Shown: positions 35,304 through 45,155 of the stretch, piece by piece | How positions within the stretch are numbered: position 1 is the first letter of the stretch | How the letters are laid out: each line of letters starts with the position of its first letter | From: Hyphomicrobiales bacterium | GTDB taxonomy: Bacteria > Pseudomonadota > Alphaproteobacteria > Rhizobiales > Methyloligellaceae | NCBI GenBank assembly: GCA_021775525.1 | Contig: JAJFHQ010000037.1 | Location: forward strand, 1-64,000 | DNA: 64,000 bases | Direction of reading: 5' to 3' | Notes under the pieces: generated by a model | Seen by the model: only the letters and a program-made list of their open reading frames with translations | Told to the model about the DNA's origin: nothing | Databases searched by the model: none | Translations under genes and position numbers: made by a program

Positions 35304-36509
35304 ATGACAACGCTGTCTGTTGGTGCAGGTCCAAGTCCCTCACTCAATTTACCCGTCCTTGTTCTGGCGAGAGTCTGCACCACCGCAATCTTCATGACCT
35401 ATCCTGCCTGCCTCAGCATATTGATCGTCGAGTGGCAGATGAGCGCGACAAAAGCCGGGATTGTCCAGGGGGTGTTCACCGCCGCTTTCGCAATATCGCT
35501 CCTTGTTGCTTCATATCTGTGCGACCGCATAGGCGCCAAACGGGTGTTCAACACGGCCACGATTTTTGCCGCAGTATCGGCTCTTCTGTTTGCCCTGTTC
35601 GCTAGATCCTTCGACTCGGCGATAGTTTTTGTTTCGCTCCTGGGCCTGTCCCAGGGAGGAACCTACACACCCGCCATCATGCTTGTATCGGCAAACACAC
35701 CGCATGCAAAAACCGCGTCCGCAGTCGGGTGGGTGTTGGCCGGAATGTCCGCCGGTTACGTGATCTCAATTTTTCTATCGACAGTGCTACTCTCATTATA
35801 CAGCTACCAGATGGCCTTTCTCGGCACAGGGCTCATAACGGTGGCAGGCTGGGGGCTGGGAGTTCTGGCCGTTCGGAGCGCGCGCGACCAGTTGGAGAGC
35901 GTCAAGCTTCCTGACACGGACAGCGACAGGTCGATGCTGCGCCGCGCCAGGCTGCTAACAATAGGATACATCGGGCATTGTTGGGAGCTGTTTGGTGCCT
36001 GGGCATGGATTCCGGCGTTTCTCGCGGCGGCTATCTTGACCAGGGGGAAAATGTCTCCTATTGAGCTGGGTCTGTGGACTGCGCTGGCGCTTCACCTGTC
36101 GGGTTTCTTCGCGTCCTTTCTGTCGGGATATGCAGCAGACAAATTTGGCATCCGAAGCGTTTTGATCGCCTTCGCCCTGCTTGGCGCCTTGTGTTCCATC
36201 TCCATAGGATGGTTAGGCGAAATAACTGCACCCCTGCTGCTTGGCATCGCTGCAGTATACGGCTTCGCGACCATTGGAGATTCATCGGTTCTTTCTGCCG
36301 CAATGACGCAGGCCGTGCCCGCACAGAAACTTGGACGCGCGCTGGGTCTGCGGTCCGTTCTTGGCGTTGGTGCAGGCGCCCTGGCCCCGGTTGCATTTGG
36401 ATTAACCCTGGACCTTGCCCCCGGTGTCCTGGCATGGGGTGCCGCCTTTTCAATATTGGCCATTGGTGGTTTTCTAGCGATGGTTTGTGGTGTCCTGTTG
36501 CCTCGCTGA
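35304..36509 (+). CDS. MFS transporter
   Basis: A 401-residue major facilitator with about 12 hydrophobic helices. The loop 2-3 signature is visible as SYLCDRIGAKRVFN, and the equivalent in the second half is GYAADKFGIRS. The broad pattern, with EWQMSATKAGIVQGVFTAAF, resembles the cyanate/nitrate-type or unknown-substrate branch. Start ATG 35304 (MTTLSVG) is preferred to 35274 though the ribosome site is weak. It stands alone, so the substrate is unknown. Confidence 0.88.
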   Translation: MTTLSVGAGPSPSLNLPVLVLARVCTTAIFMTYPACLSILIVEWQMSATKAGIVQGVFTAAFAISLLVASYLCDRIGAKRVFNTATIFAAVSALLFALFARSFDSAIVFVSLLGLSQGGTYTPAIMLVSANTPHAKTASAVGWVLAGMSAGYVISIFLSTVLLSLYSYQMAFLGTGLITVAGWGLGVLAVRSARDQLESVKLPDTDSDRSMLRRARLLTIGYIGHCWELFGAWAWIPAFLAAAILTRGKMSPIELGLWTALALHLSGFFASFLSGYAADKFGIRSVLIAFALLGALCSISIGWLGEITAPLLLGIAAVYGFATIGDSSVLSAAMTQAVPAQKLGRALGLRSVLGVGAGALAPVAFGLTLDLAPGVLAWGAAFSILAIGGFLAMVCGVLLPR

Positions 36510-36610
36510 CTGGCACAACTGCTTCGGGTCATAGAATACTGACCGGCAGGGGATGATTATGACAACTTGGAGCGCCCTGAAATTGGTGTGCAATACCTCA
36601 TGATTCTCAC

Positions 36611-36826
36611 TCAGAAGGATTCCACATTTAGTTCATCAATCATGGCGTCCTTATCGGGACCCTGATGTTTCCTCAAATCACACGAAAATCCCAATTCCAC
36701 CGCTGCGATACAGATGGTGTTTTGCTCAAGGTTAGGAGCAGGACGAGGCGTGAGAAGCCAGACGACAGAAAGCAATACAACCGTATAGGTCGTGAAAATC
36801 AAAGGCGGGAGAAGGAGCGTTCGCAT
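36611..36826 (-). CDS. Small membrane protein, hypothetical
   Basis: A 71-residue frame with one hydrophobic helix (LIFTTYTVVLLSVVWLLTP) near the N-terminus and a hydrophilic C-terminus with two cysteines (ICIAAVELGFSCDLRKH). GGAG lies 12 bases before the ATG; a TTG at 36835 is an alternative. It is convergent with the MFS gene and not overlapped by a better frame. The family is not recognised. Confidence 0.45.
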   Translation of the reverse strand: MRTLLLPPLIFTTYTVVLLSVVWLLTPRPAPNLEQNTICIAAVELGFSCDLRKHQGPDKDAMIDELNVESF

Positions 36827-36960
36827 GGATATCAAGGCTCCGGATTAGTCCCCCCCGGCACCGAACGTCATTCATGATACCACCCGCACAGGTGTTCTTT
36901 TTACAAATATCTTCACAAACTGGTGTCAGATCCCGACGATGGAGGCAGATGCAGCTCAAT

Positions 36961-37731
36961 CTAACCGGCTTTGGTGCAACTATGTGCAACCGTCTCGTAC
37001 GGGAAAGTTACCTCGTCTTTCCCCGCAAGGGATGGCGTTGCCGCGATCAGGTCTCCAATCCGGGTCTCGATGAGCTGCTGCTGAGCAAGAGGCAAAGCAG
37101 CAATGAAACTGATCGAAAGAACACGATCGACGATGACCTGTTCGGGTGGTCCGGTATGGCCATGCGCAAAGTGCTTTTCCTGAAATGGACCAAAACCTTT
37201 GGCCGGGAACAGGCGCCGCCAGTTTCCCGTGTTGTATCGCGGTGTCTCCCCTGCGAATTGAGCCATGATGGCGCTTAATGCGGCCACCCAGCCGGTTCGT
37301 TCATCGCGTATGTTCCAAACTAGGCCCAGTATTCCACCGGGCTTCAGAACCCTGTCAATCTCGGCAAGCGCAGTGGGTGTTGCAAACCAGTGAAATGATT
37401 GCGCACAGACGACGATGTCGATTGTCTCATTGTTGAGTGGGATATCCTCGGCTGTCCCGACTATGGTTTCAGCGTTTGGGGCAGCCAGACGTAAAATCGC
37501 CTGCATTGCAGGAACCGGCTCAACGGCCGTGACGCTCGCCCCTGTAGCCAGCAGACGCCGAGTAAATTTTCCCGTCCCCGCCCCCAGTTCAAGAACCGCA
37601 CTCGATGGGTCCATCCCGAGATCGTCAATGAGCCATTGATCGACCTCTGATGGATAATCCGGCCTGCCCCGATCATAGGCTTCAGCCTTTTTGGCGTATC
37701 CCTTTGCTGCTGAAGGGTGAATGGCAGACAT
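36961..37731 (-). CDS. Class I SAM-dependent methyltransferase
   Basis: A 256-residue methyltransferase. Motif I is VLELGAGTGKFTRRL, followed by VTAVEPVPAMQAIL, TIVGTAEDIPLNNETID and VVCAQSFHWFATP (motif IV region with FHWF). The form with HWF is common in small-molecule methyltransferases of the Methyltransf_11 group. A good GGGAAAGAGGA site precedes the ATG. The substrate is not evident, and the peptide operon that follows starts on a separate unit. Confidence 0.88.
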   Translation of the reverse strand: MSAIHPSAAKGYAKKAEAYDRGRPDYPSEVDQWLIDDLGMDPSSAVLELGAGTGKFTRRLLATGASVTAVEPVPAMQAILRLAAPNAETIVGTAEDIPLNNETIDIVVCAQSFHWFATPTALAEIDRVLKPGGILGLVWNIRDERTGWVAALSAIMAQFAGETPRYNTGNWRRLFPAKGFGPFQEKHFAHGHTGPPEQVIVDRVLSISFIAALPLAQQQLIETRIGDLIAATPSLAGKDEVTFPYETVAHSCTKAG

Positions 37732-37772
37732 TCCTCTTTCCCGGTCAGGCCGGGCTGACCCGGCTCTAAACT

Positions 37773-39266
37773 TTATGACTTGATATCATCAAGCGGCCAC
37801 AGGGGACGGCGCGCGTGTTTGTAGTCGAGTGCCTTGAAGTTGTGCGAGGTGATCCCGCCGCCTTCGTCAACCACAGAAATACCTGAAGCAATCGGTGCAT
37901 AGTCGGCACGGAAATGCTGGGCGGATTTAATGCCCAGGATGGCGCGTTCCATTGGCTCGATGCCAAAAGCCCTGAAATACTGAAGATCGTAATTTTGCGC
38001 CCGGCGCGAGGCCAGAACAACATCGATGCCGCCAACCCGGTACACGGCAACCGGCCCCAGATTAATAGACAGACCCGTGGACATCGGACCTTCGAGCTTG
38101 AACCCGCCGTCATAGAGACCGGTCACGGTTCCGCTCGCGGCAATGGGTTCTCCCAGAGACGGCTCACATTTGCCGCCAAGGTTCAGCTCTATCTCCGCAC
38201 CCTCACCCGCTTGTTGGCAGGCCGCGACATTCGCCGGATCATACAGGGCTGAAAAGGCCGCTTTCTCAACGTCCGCGTCAATCATGGCGCGTAGTAAGCC
38301 CGTTGAATCTGCGTAGCCGCCACCGCCGGGATTGTCGGCAAAGTCAGCGATTACGAACGGGCCGTCCGCCATACCCGTCTCGCGCGCCTGCGCAATTGCG
38401 GCTTGCGCGCTCACCAGATCGATGGTGATCGTCTCGCGGGTGCGCCATAGCTCTTCGCGAAGCACATTGACCGCGACCTCGGCCCCGTTGTTCCCGCTAT
38501 CGGCCACGACAATGGCCGTGGGACCGACATAGTCGACATCGGCCCAGGGAAAGCCCGCATTCACCGACGCCGAGAGGAGGTCGTGCTTCCCGGTTAGCCC
38601 ATCCGCCATATCGAGTATCTCGAGCATGGGACCGGGTGATGTGGTTCGGCCGTGATCGACACCGTCCAGTTGCGGCCCGCGCGCCACCCAGACCTTGGGG
38701 CTTATCTCACCGGCCAGCGTCCGCGCGATCAGGTCCGCGCACTTCGTCGCCGTCTCGTGCATATCGATATGCGGATAGGTGCGGTAGCTCACCAGCACGT
38801 CGGCCAAGTCACATGTCAGGTCCGTCACGTTGGCATGCAGGTCATGGGTAACGCCTATGGGAAGGCTGCGTCCGACCTTCGCGCGTATCAGGGAAAGCAG
38901 CGCACTTTCGCCATCATCATGCTCTTCCGAGACCATCGCACCATGAAGCTGCAGTAGAATCGCATCGATTGGGCCTTGTCTCTCGATCGCATCGAGGATC
39001 ATGCCGGAAATTATATCGAAGGCCTCTTTTGTAACCTTGCCCGAGGGGGTTGCGTCAGCCGCCACCGCCAGCACCGGTTCCCAACCATGCTTTTCGCAGG
39101 CGTCCATGAACCCGGCAATTTCAGTATTGGTACCGGTATAGGCGGCCCGCATCTCCTCCTCGCCCACATACAGGGCACGGGCACGGTAGGCATCGAGTTC
39201 GGTGGGCAGTTTCGAGAAGGTATTGGTCTCGTGTTTGAATCCGGCAATCAGCACACGCTTTGTCAT
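37773..39266 (-). CDS. M81 family metallopeptidase (MlrC-like)
   Basis: A 497-residue protein of the DUF1485/MlrC (M81) family. Probable zinc ligands lie in LLQLHGAMVSEEHDD, GVTHDLHANVT and SYRTYPHIDMHETA. MlrC cleaves linear microcystin fragments, but most family members act on unknown small peptides or amides. ATG 39266 (MTKRVLIAGFKHE) is chosen; the frame is open to 39368. It lies 13 bases after the gamma-glutamyltransferase-like gene and is the last gene of the nine-gene peptide operon. No mlrA is present, so microcystin is not implied. Confidence 0.88.
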   Translation of the reverse strand: MTKRVLIAGFKHETNTFSKLPTELDAYRARALYVGEEEMRAAYTGTNTEIAGFMDACEKHGWEPVLAVAADATPSGKVTKEAFDIISGMILDAIERQGPIDAILLQLHGAMVSEEHDDGESALLSLIRAKVGRSLPIGVTHDLHANVTDLTCDLADVLVSYRTYPHIDMHETATKCADLIARTLAGEISPKVWVARGPQLDGVDHGRTTSPGPMLEILDMADGLTGKHDLLSASVNAGFPWADVDYVGPTAIVVADSGNNGAEVAVNVLREELWRTRETITIDLVSAQAAIAQARETGMADGPFVIADFADNPGGGGYADSTGLLRAMIDADVEKAAFSALYDPANVAACQQAGEGAEIELNLGGKCEPSLGEPIAASGTVTGLYDGGFKLEGPMSTGLSINLGPVAVYRVGGIDVVLASRRAQNYDLQYFRAFGIEPMERAILGIKSAQHFRADYAPIASGISVVDEGGGITSHNFKALDYKHARRPLWPLDDIKS

Positions 39267-39279
39267 TTTTAAATCCCGC

Positions 39280-40890
39280 TCATACCGACATGGCCATGCC
39301 GTCACGTCCCGGATCCGCGCCACCATCCCAGCCGGCATTGGTCTTGCACAGCGCGTGAACGCCGGCAAAGTGATAGCTGAGCGGTGAGCGGCGCACGGGA
39401 TAGCCGCGTTTCTCCAGCTCAGCTTGCGTGCGCCGCGTAATGCGGTTGGTCACATCAATGGTCTCGGAGTTGGTGCAAAAGCGCGCAGCCATGACCGCCT
39501 CTTGCGCGTTCATGCCAAAATCGACCGCGTTGAGGATAGCCTGAAGCACGCCCATGGTGATGAAGGTCGCGCCAGGCGCACCAACCACGAAGAACGGATC
39601 ATCGCCCTTGAAGAGGATAGTTGGGCACATGGCGGTAAAGCGCGACTTGCCTGGTGCTATCGAGCCCGTGTGCCCGGGACGCGGATCGAACACAGCCATG
39701 CAGCCGCAATACATGAAGCCAAGCCCCGGCGTGATGACACCGGACGGCATGCCGAGAGAATGGGTCAGCGAGACACAATTGCCGTGCTCGTCGGCGGTGG
39801 ACACGTGGGTGGTGTCTTTCGACTCCGTACCACCGGGGTTGAAGCGTGGCACATGGGTTTTCTCGCCGCTCTTGATGCGGGCCGCCATTTCCGCCCCGTA
39901 ATCCTTCGAGGTCAGATGTTCCAGCGGAATATCGACAAAGTTCGGGTCGCCAACATGATTGTCCTTGTCCACGGTCGCGATCTTCATAGCCTCCGAGACC
40001 GTGGCGATATAATCAGGTGAGTTGTGCCCCATTTTGCCAAGATCGAAATTCTCAAGAATATTCAACATCTCGAGTATCATCACCCCGCCACCGGGCGGCT
40101 GGTTGGTGGCGACGCGAAGCCCGCGATACTCGCCCCACAGTGGGTCTGCCTCTTTTGGCATGGCATCCTGCAAGTCCTCTGCAGTCAGCAGCCCGCCATT
40201 GGCTTCCATGTCGGTGATGATACGCTTGCCGATCTCACCCGTGTAAAAATCATCAACACCTTCACGGGCTATACACCGGTATGTTTCAGCCATGTCGGGG
40301 TTGCAAACGGTCTCGCCAAGGCGGTGCAGCGAGCCGTCAGACTTGACGTAGATCTTGCGTGCTTCGGCATTTTCGGTGAGCCGCATGGAATGAGGGGCCT
40401 TGCCGCCACCCTCATCTGAATTCCAGAAATAGTTGATGTGCGGGCGCACCAGCATGCCGTTCTCGGCATAGCCTATGGCTGGCTCAATCAACTCGGCCAG
40501 TGTCATCGTGCCATAGCGCTTGAGCGCTTCATCATAGGCCCGCAGGCTCATCGGTGTCGTGATCGCGCCATAGCCGATGTCGTTGACGTAATCCTTCAGG
40601 ATAAAACCGAAGCCGTCCTCCGCTTCCTTGATGATCAGGTCTTCCCACATCTCTGGTGTGGCTTTCGATGGAGCCCTGCCATGAAAATCCAGAAACAGGT
40701 GTTTGCCCGCCTCGGACAGGTAAAGATGCATGGAGCCAAAGCCCGCAATGCCGCACATTTGCGGGTCGACTGCAGTTTGCACCAAAGCGCAGGCAATCGC
40801 GGCATCGACCGCATTGCCGCCCTTTTGAAGAGCATCGGCGCCGGCCTCTACCGCCTCCGGCTGCGGTGCGCTGACGATGCCGTGAGTCAT
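39280..40890 (-). CDS. Gamma-glutamyltransferase family protein
   Basis: A 536-residue Ntn-type enzyme. The autoprocessing site and catalytic Thr are in SKDTTHVSTADEHGNCVS. The large-subunit start VSAPQPEAVEAGADALQKGGNAVDAA and TNQPPGGG are family marks. It lacks a signal peptide, so it is cytoplasmic, unlike periplasmic GGT, and fits YwrD-like or cephalosporin-acylase-like enzymes that cut gamma-glutamyl or other amide bonds. Its ATG overlaps the amidase stop by ATGA. Its place after the ABC importer suggests action on imported peptides. Confidence 0.88.
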   Translation of the reverse strand: MTHGIVSAPQPEAVEAGADALQKGGNAVDAAIACALVQTAVDPQMCGIAGFGSMHLYLSEAGKHLFLDFHGRAPSKATPEMWEDLIIKEAEDGFGFILKDYVNDIGYGAITTPMSLRAYDEALKRYGTMTLAELIEPAIGYAENGMLVRPHINYFWNSDEGGGKAPHSMRLTENAEARKIYVKSDGSLHRLGETVCNPDMAETYRCIAREGVDDFYTGEIGKRIITDMEANGGLLTAEDLQDAMPKEADPLWGEYRGLRVATNQPPGGGVMILEMLNILENFDLGKMGHNSPDYIATVSEAMKIATVDKDNHVGDPNFVDIPLEHLTSKDYGAEMAARIKSGEKTHVPRFNPGGTESKDTTHVSTADEHGNCVSLTHSLGMPSGVITPGLGFMYCGCMAVFDPRPGHTGSIAPGKSRFTAMCPTILFKGDDPFFVVGAPGATFITMGVLQAILNAVDFGMNAQEAVMAARFCTNSETIDVTNRITRRTQAELEKRGYPVRRSPLSYHFAGVHALCKTNAGWDGGADPGRDGMAMSV

Positions 40891-42329
40891 TTGGCCGCCT
40901 TTGCGAGCTTCTTAAGATCAGGCTTGGGCCGCGCCGTCTTCTTGCTTTGCGCCAAGGCCTGCTCAAGCGCGAAAGCCACCTCCAGCACGAAAGCATCCGA
41001 CCCGATGGGGCCGACAACCTGGATGCCAAACGGCATCCCCAGATGGTCGGTGCCGCAGGGCAAGCACACCGCTGAAGGCAGCGCCATGGTCAGCGCATAG
41101 GTCATGGCCAGCCAGCGCATGTAGGTCGGCATTTTCTCGCCGTTTATTTCTTCCACGAACAAATCTGCATGCGGGAACGGGCTGACGGCAGCGGCCGGGC
41201 AGATGAGAATGTCGGCGTCATCGAAAAAGGCACGGAAGCGGGTGTAAAGCCCGGTCTGCACCTTGTGCGCCCAGGCGACATCGGGGAGCGAATATTCCAA
41301 GCCCCGCTCGGTGTTATTGATGACGTTTGGCCCCAACTGGTCGCGGTTGTTCTCAAGCCGCTCCTTGTGAGCGGCGACGAACTGCACCGCCCGCAGGATT
41401 TCAAAGGCTTCATGCACATCAGTAAGGTCGGGATCACGAGTTTGCGTTTCGGCAAAGAATGAACCAATGCGCTTGACCTTCTTCGCAAACACCTTGGAGA
41501 TTTCATTGTCGAGCGGCGCACAGCCGAGATCGGCGGAGACGGCCACACGCAGAGTGCCAAGATCTACACCCGAAAGCGTATCGGGAATGCGCAGCACATC
41601 ATCGCTGGAGAAGGGATCATCCTTGTCATGATCGAGCTGTGCCTGAAGCAGCAGATGCGCATCGCCGACCGAGCGCGCCATGGGTCCCAGAACCGGCATG
41701 GGCAACAGCGCCACGGGCCGCGTGGTGCGTGGCACAAGACCGGGCGAAGGGCGAAAGCCCACCACGCCGCAGAAGGTTGCAGGCGTGCGCAGGGACCCAC
41801 CATGATCTGATCCCGTCGCCAGTGGAACCATACCTGTCGCGACGGCCACGCCGGAGCCGCCGGACGAGCCGCCGCAGGTTTTGTCCGGATCAAACGGATT
41901 GCCCGTCGGTCCGAACACCCTGTTCGTGGTATTGGCGCCGGCGCCGAATTCAGGTGTATTGGTTTTGGCGAGTATGATGCCGCCTTCCGCGCGGATATTG
42001 GCCACGACGGAGTCGTCATGGTCAGGCACATGATCTTCATACAGCAATGAGCCCCATGTGGTGCGCAGGCCCTTGGTAGCCTGCAAGTCCTTGATACCAA
42101 TTGGAAGTCCGTGGAGAACACCCAGCGGCTCGCCGTCCATGACAGCCTGCTCGGCCTCCTTGGCGGCGCTGCGCGATCCGTCCTCGTCAAGTGCCGTGAT
42201 CGCGTTGAGTGTACCATCGACCTTGCCGATGCGGCTGATGCAGCTCTCAACAAGCTCAACCGGCGAGAGGTCCTTGCGGCCGATCAACCGCCGTGCTTCC
42301 AGAGCAGATAGATCGCAGGGTTTCGTCAT
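40887..42329 (-). CDS. Amidase (amidase signature family)
   Basis: A 480-residue amidase. The Ser-cisSer-Lys triad is visible as Lys in GLPIGIKDLQATKG, and the Ser pair in GGSSGGSGVAVATGMVPLATG with GSDHGGSLRTPA. The family hydrolyses amides to acid and ammonia. The ATG overlaps the M20 gene stop (ATGA) and its own stop overlaps the next gene's start the same way, so translation is coupled on both sides. The start at 42365 allowed by the frame would overlap the upstream gene further. Confidence 0.92.
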   Translation of the reverse strand: MTKPCDLSALEARRLIGRKDLSPVELVESCISRIGKVDGTLNAITALDEDGSRSAAKEAEQAVMDGEPLGVLHGLPIGIKDLQATKGLRTTWGSLLYEDHVPDHDDSVVANIRAEGGIILAKTNTPEFGAGANTTNRVFGPTGNPFDPDKTCGGSSGGSGVAVATGMVPLATGSDHGGSLRTPATFCGVVGFRPSPGLVPRTTRPVALLPMPVLGPMARSVGDAHLLLQAQLDHDKDDPFSSDDVLRIPDTLSGVDLGTLRVAVSADLGCAPLDNEISKVFAKKVKRIGSFFAETQTRDPDLTDVHEAFEILRAVQFVAAHKERLENNRDQLGPNVINNTERGLEYSLPDVAWAHKVQTGLYTRFRAFFDDADILICPAAAVSPFPHADLFVEEINGEKMPTYMRWLAMTYALTMALPSAVCLPCGTDHLGMPFGIQVVGPIGSDAFVLEVAFALEQALAQSKKTARPKPDLKKLAKAAK

Positions 42330-43738
42330 GGTCTGTAACCGCCTTCTTTGTTTCCCATTTCCCAATATACGCCCGTGATCAGCGCCATCCCTTCGCGCAT
42401 CAGCGGGCGCAGTATGTGCTCATTGGGCGCGTGCTGCGAGCAGGCCAGGTAACTCATGGGCAACCAGGAAAACGGCATGCCGAGTTCGCTACCTATGGTG
42501 CCGGTAACGTTTGATCCTCCAGAACAGGGCACGACCCCGCATTTGCCATCGCCAACGCGCTCCACCGCGCCTCTCAACCAGCTCGCCCAGGGATGATCGG
42601 GATTGGTCCGGCCCGGTGAAAAATAGCCCCGGTTTTCTTCCGGCGGGTCCTCGAATTCGATGTCGGTAAAGCCGCGCTCGTCGAGATGGGCACGCAGGAT
42701 GGGCAATATATCTTCCTGGTGTGTCTCGATCACATGGCGCAACTGGCAGCAGGCCCGCGCCCAGGGTGGTACGGCATTGACCGGCCGGTCCGGATTGCCG
42801 ATCTGCAACGCCAAAACTTCAAAACTGTTCCAGATGGAAACCTTCTCTGCTCCGGTCAGACCAGGTTCGCCCCAATCGACATCGATGCCAGGGCCATCCT
42901 CTCCTGCCGAGCGGTTCGCACCCTCAACTGCATCACGAACGGATTGCGGGATGCCTTTAGGCCGCCAGCCCTCCACCAGTAATTCACCCTTGGGGGTGAT
43001 GATGCTGGAGAGCGCGTGCGTCAGCCTCACCGCCGGGGAGCGCAACAGGCCACCCCAGTTGCCGGAGTGATGCCCGCCCTCACGGAAGTTGGCCACCAGG
43101 TTGAAGTTGAGACAACCCCGGTTGCCCAACGAGATATTGGGTTCAGCAATATTGGCGCGGGGGCCATCGGAGGAAAAAAAGGCATCTGCTGAAAAAGCGT
43201 CCCGGTTGTCAGCCAGGACTTCGCGAAAGCCCTTTGAGCCATTTTCCTCGCCCTGTTCGATCACTATCTTGGAGTTAAAGCCCAGCTTGCCACGTGTGTT
43301 TCGTATGGCTTCAAGCGCGACCATATGGGCCAGATGCTGGCCTTTATTGTCGGCCGTTCCGCGCCCGTAAATCCTGTCGCCATCAACCGTGAGCGCCCAG
43401 GGATCGCGGTCTTCTTCCCACTGGCCTTCCATGCCCAGCACGACATCACCATGACCGTAGCAAAGCAGCGTGGGCAGTCTCTCGTCTTCGATGCGCTCAG
43501 CCAGAAACACCGGTCCGCACCCTTCGAATGGATTGTCAAAGACGCGGCATTTATAGCCAAGGCGATCAGCCGCAGGAGTCATGTGATCATTGAGGTAGGT
43601 GTAGTGCTCGCTCATCCGGTTTGGATTCTGGCTTTCAGTCTTGACCGCCACCAGTTCGGCAAGACGGGCGTAGTATCCTTCGTCGCCATCATCGTCATAG
43701 CAGGAGAGCGCGTGATCAATGGCCTGATCGCGTGACAT
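42326..43738 (-). CDS. M20 family metallopeptidase (first of two in the operon)
   Basis: A 470-residue dizinc peptidase. Metal ligands are in CYGHGDVVLGMEGQW, IYGRGTADNKGQH and VIEQGEENGSKG, and a dimerisation domain is at about 210-340. The M20 family includes dipeptidases, carnosinases and amidohydrolases of acylated amino acids. It closely resembles the M20 protein encoded next to it (43740), from which it probably arose by duplication. One base separates their stop and start. Confidence 0.93.
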   Translation of the reverse strand: MSRDQAIDHALSCYDDDGDEGYYARLAELVAVKTESQNPNRMSEHYTYLNDHMTPAADRLGYKCRVFDNPFEGCGPVFLAERIEDERLPTLLCYGHGDVVLGMEGQWEEDRDPWALTVDGDRIYGRGTADNKGQHLAHMVALEAIRNTRGKLGFNSKIVIEQGEENGSKGFREVLADNRDAFSADAFFSSDGPRANIAEPNISLGNRGCLNFNLVANFREGGHHSGNWGGLLRSPAVRLTHALSSIITPKGELLVEGWRPKGIPQSVRDAVEGANRSAGEDGPGIDVDWGEPGLTGAEKVSIWNSFEVLALQIGNPDRPVNAVPPWARACCQLRHVIETHQEDILPILRAHLDERGFTDIEFEDPPEENRGYFSPGRTNPDHPWASWLRGAVERVGDGKCGVVPCSGGSNVTGTIGSELGMPFSWLPMSYLACSQHAPNEHILRPLMREGMALITGVYWEMGNKEGGYRP

Positions 43739-43739
43739 G

Positions 43740-45155
43740 TTAGGCCCTCCCCGGGGTGATGCCTTCACCCAGATCCCAATACAATCCAGCCATCAGCTCC
43801 AGCGCGTTTCGCGAGATTGAGGCAAGAACATGCTCATCAGGCGCGTGCTGGGAACAGGCGGCATAAGAGTGAGGTATCCAGATTGCGGGCAAACCCAGAA
43901 TATCAGTAAAAATGTCGTTGCCGATCGACCCGCCCATGCTTGGTATTACAGCAGGTTGCTCACCGGTCGTCTGGGCGATGGATTGGCGCACCCACTTTGA
44001 CCAGGGATGATCCATGTCCGTCTGGGTCGCGACAAAACCGCCTGTATTGGCGGGATGCGGCGGCAGCACCTGCACATTGTCGAAACCGTGTTTCTTCAGA
44101 TGCTTCTTCAGCGCAGGAATCAGATTGTCCTTGTCGGTTCCAACCACGTAACGGAGCTGGCAATGGGCCCAGGCCTTGCCCGGTATGGCGTTCACCGGCT
44201 TGTCGGGATCACCGATTTTCATCGCCAGGACTTCAAACGAATTCCAGGCGTAAACCTTTTCCGCAGGCGTCAGTCCGGGCTGTCCCCAGGTGGGATCGAT
44301 CTCAGGACCATCTACGCCGGGGTCAATCTCAATGTCCTTGAGCGCCACACGAACCGAGTTTGAAACAGGCGGTGGCAGCCACTCCTCGATCTGGATGGCA
44401 CCATTTGCATCCACTATCGTCGCCAGGGCATTGGAGAGAATGGCACCGGGGCTTGCCAGAAGGCCTCCCCAGTTTCCCGAATGATGTGCGCCTTCGCGCA
44501 AATCAACAAGCAGATCAAATGGCTCCCCGCCACGGTTGCCGAGGGTGACCGTCGGCCAGTCTGAGCGGACCCGCGGCCCGTCGGAACCGATGAATACGTC
44601 AGCGGTAAAGTCTTCCTTATTTTCTCTGACAACTTCGCGCAGGCCTTTCGACCCGTTCTCCTCGCCCATTTCAATAAGCGCCTTGGCATTGAAACCGAGA
44701 GAACCCCGCTCCTCCAGCACACAGCGCATGGCCGCCATATTGATGGTATGTTGTCCCTTGTTGTCGGCCGTACCGCGCCCGTAAATCCTGTCGCCGTCAC
44801 GTGCTGCGACCCAGGGCCCCTCGCCTTTGGTCCACTGATCATCCAATCCCTGGATCACATCGCCATGGCCATAGCCCAGAACAGTAGGCAGCGCGTCATC
44901 CTCGTGACGTTCGGCAAGCAGGAACGGGCCGCAACCATCAAACGGGTTTTCGTAAACACGGCATGTAAACCCCACCGCCTCGAAAGCCGGAATCATTTCT
45001 TCAGCGATATAGCGGTGCAGCTCCGGCAACCCTTCGGGACGCTGACTCTCGGTGCGAAACGCAACTCGGTGTGCCAGCTCTTTCTCAAAAGTGCCGTCAT
45101 CGAAATATTCACAGACACGGGATATGGCACCCGACCGGCTGGCCACGCTGCTCAT
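43740..45155 (-). CDS. M20 family metallopeptidase (second of two in the operon)
   Basis: A 471-residue paralogue of the previous M20 protein. Metal-site motifs are GYGHGDVIQGLDDQW, IYGRGTADNKGQHT and IEMGEENGSKG; the terminal YAACSQHAPDEHVLA block contains the conserved His. Its ATG overlaps the ATPase gene's stop as ATGA, tying it to the importer. Two slightly different peptidases beside one importer suggest different steps on the same imported compound. Confidence 0.93.
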   Translation of the reverse strand: MSSVASRSGAISRVCEYFDDGTFEKELAHRVAFRTESQRPEGLPELHRYIAEEMIPAFEAVGFTCRVYENPFDGCGPFLLAERHEDDALPTVLGYGHGDVIQGLDDQWTKGEGPWVAARDGDRIYGRGTADNKGQHTINMAAMRCVLEERGSLGFNAKALIEMGEENGSKGLREVVRENKEDFTADVFIGSDGPRVRSDWPTVTLGNRGGEPFDLLVDLREGAHHSGNWGGLLASPGAILSNALATIVDANGAIQIEEWLPPPVSNSVRVALKDIEIDPGVDGPEIDPTWGQPGLTPAEKVYAWNSFEVLAMKIGDPDKPVNAIPGKAWAHCQLRYVVGTDKDNLIPALKKHLKKHGFDNVQVLPPHPANTGGFVATQTDMDHPWSKWVRQSIAQTTGEQPAVIPSMGGSIGNDIFTDILGLPAIWIPHSYAACSQHAPDEHVLASISRNALELMAGLYWDLGEGITPGRA

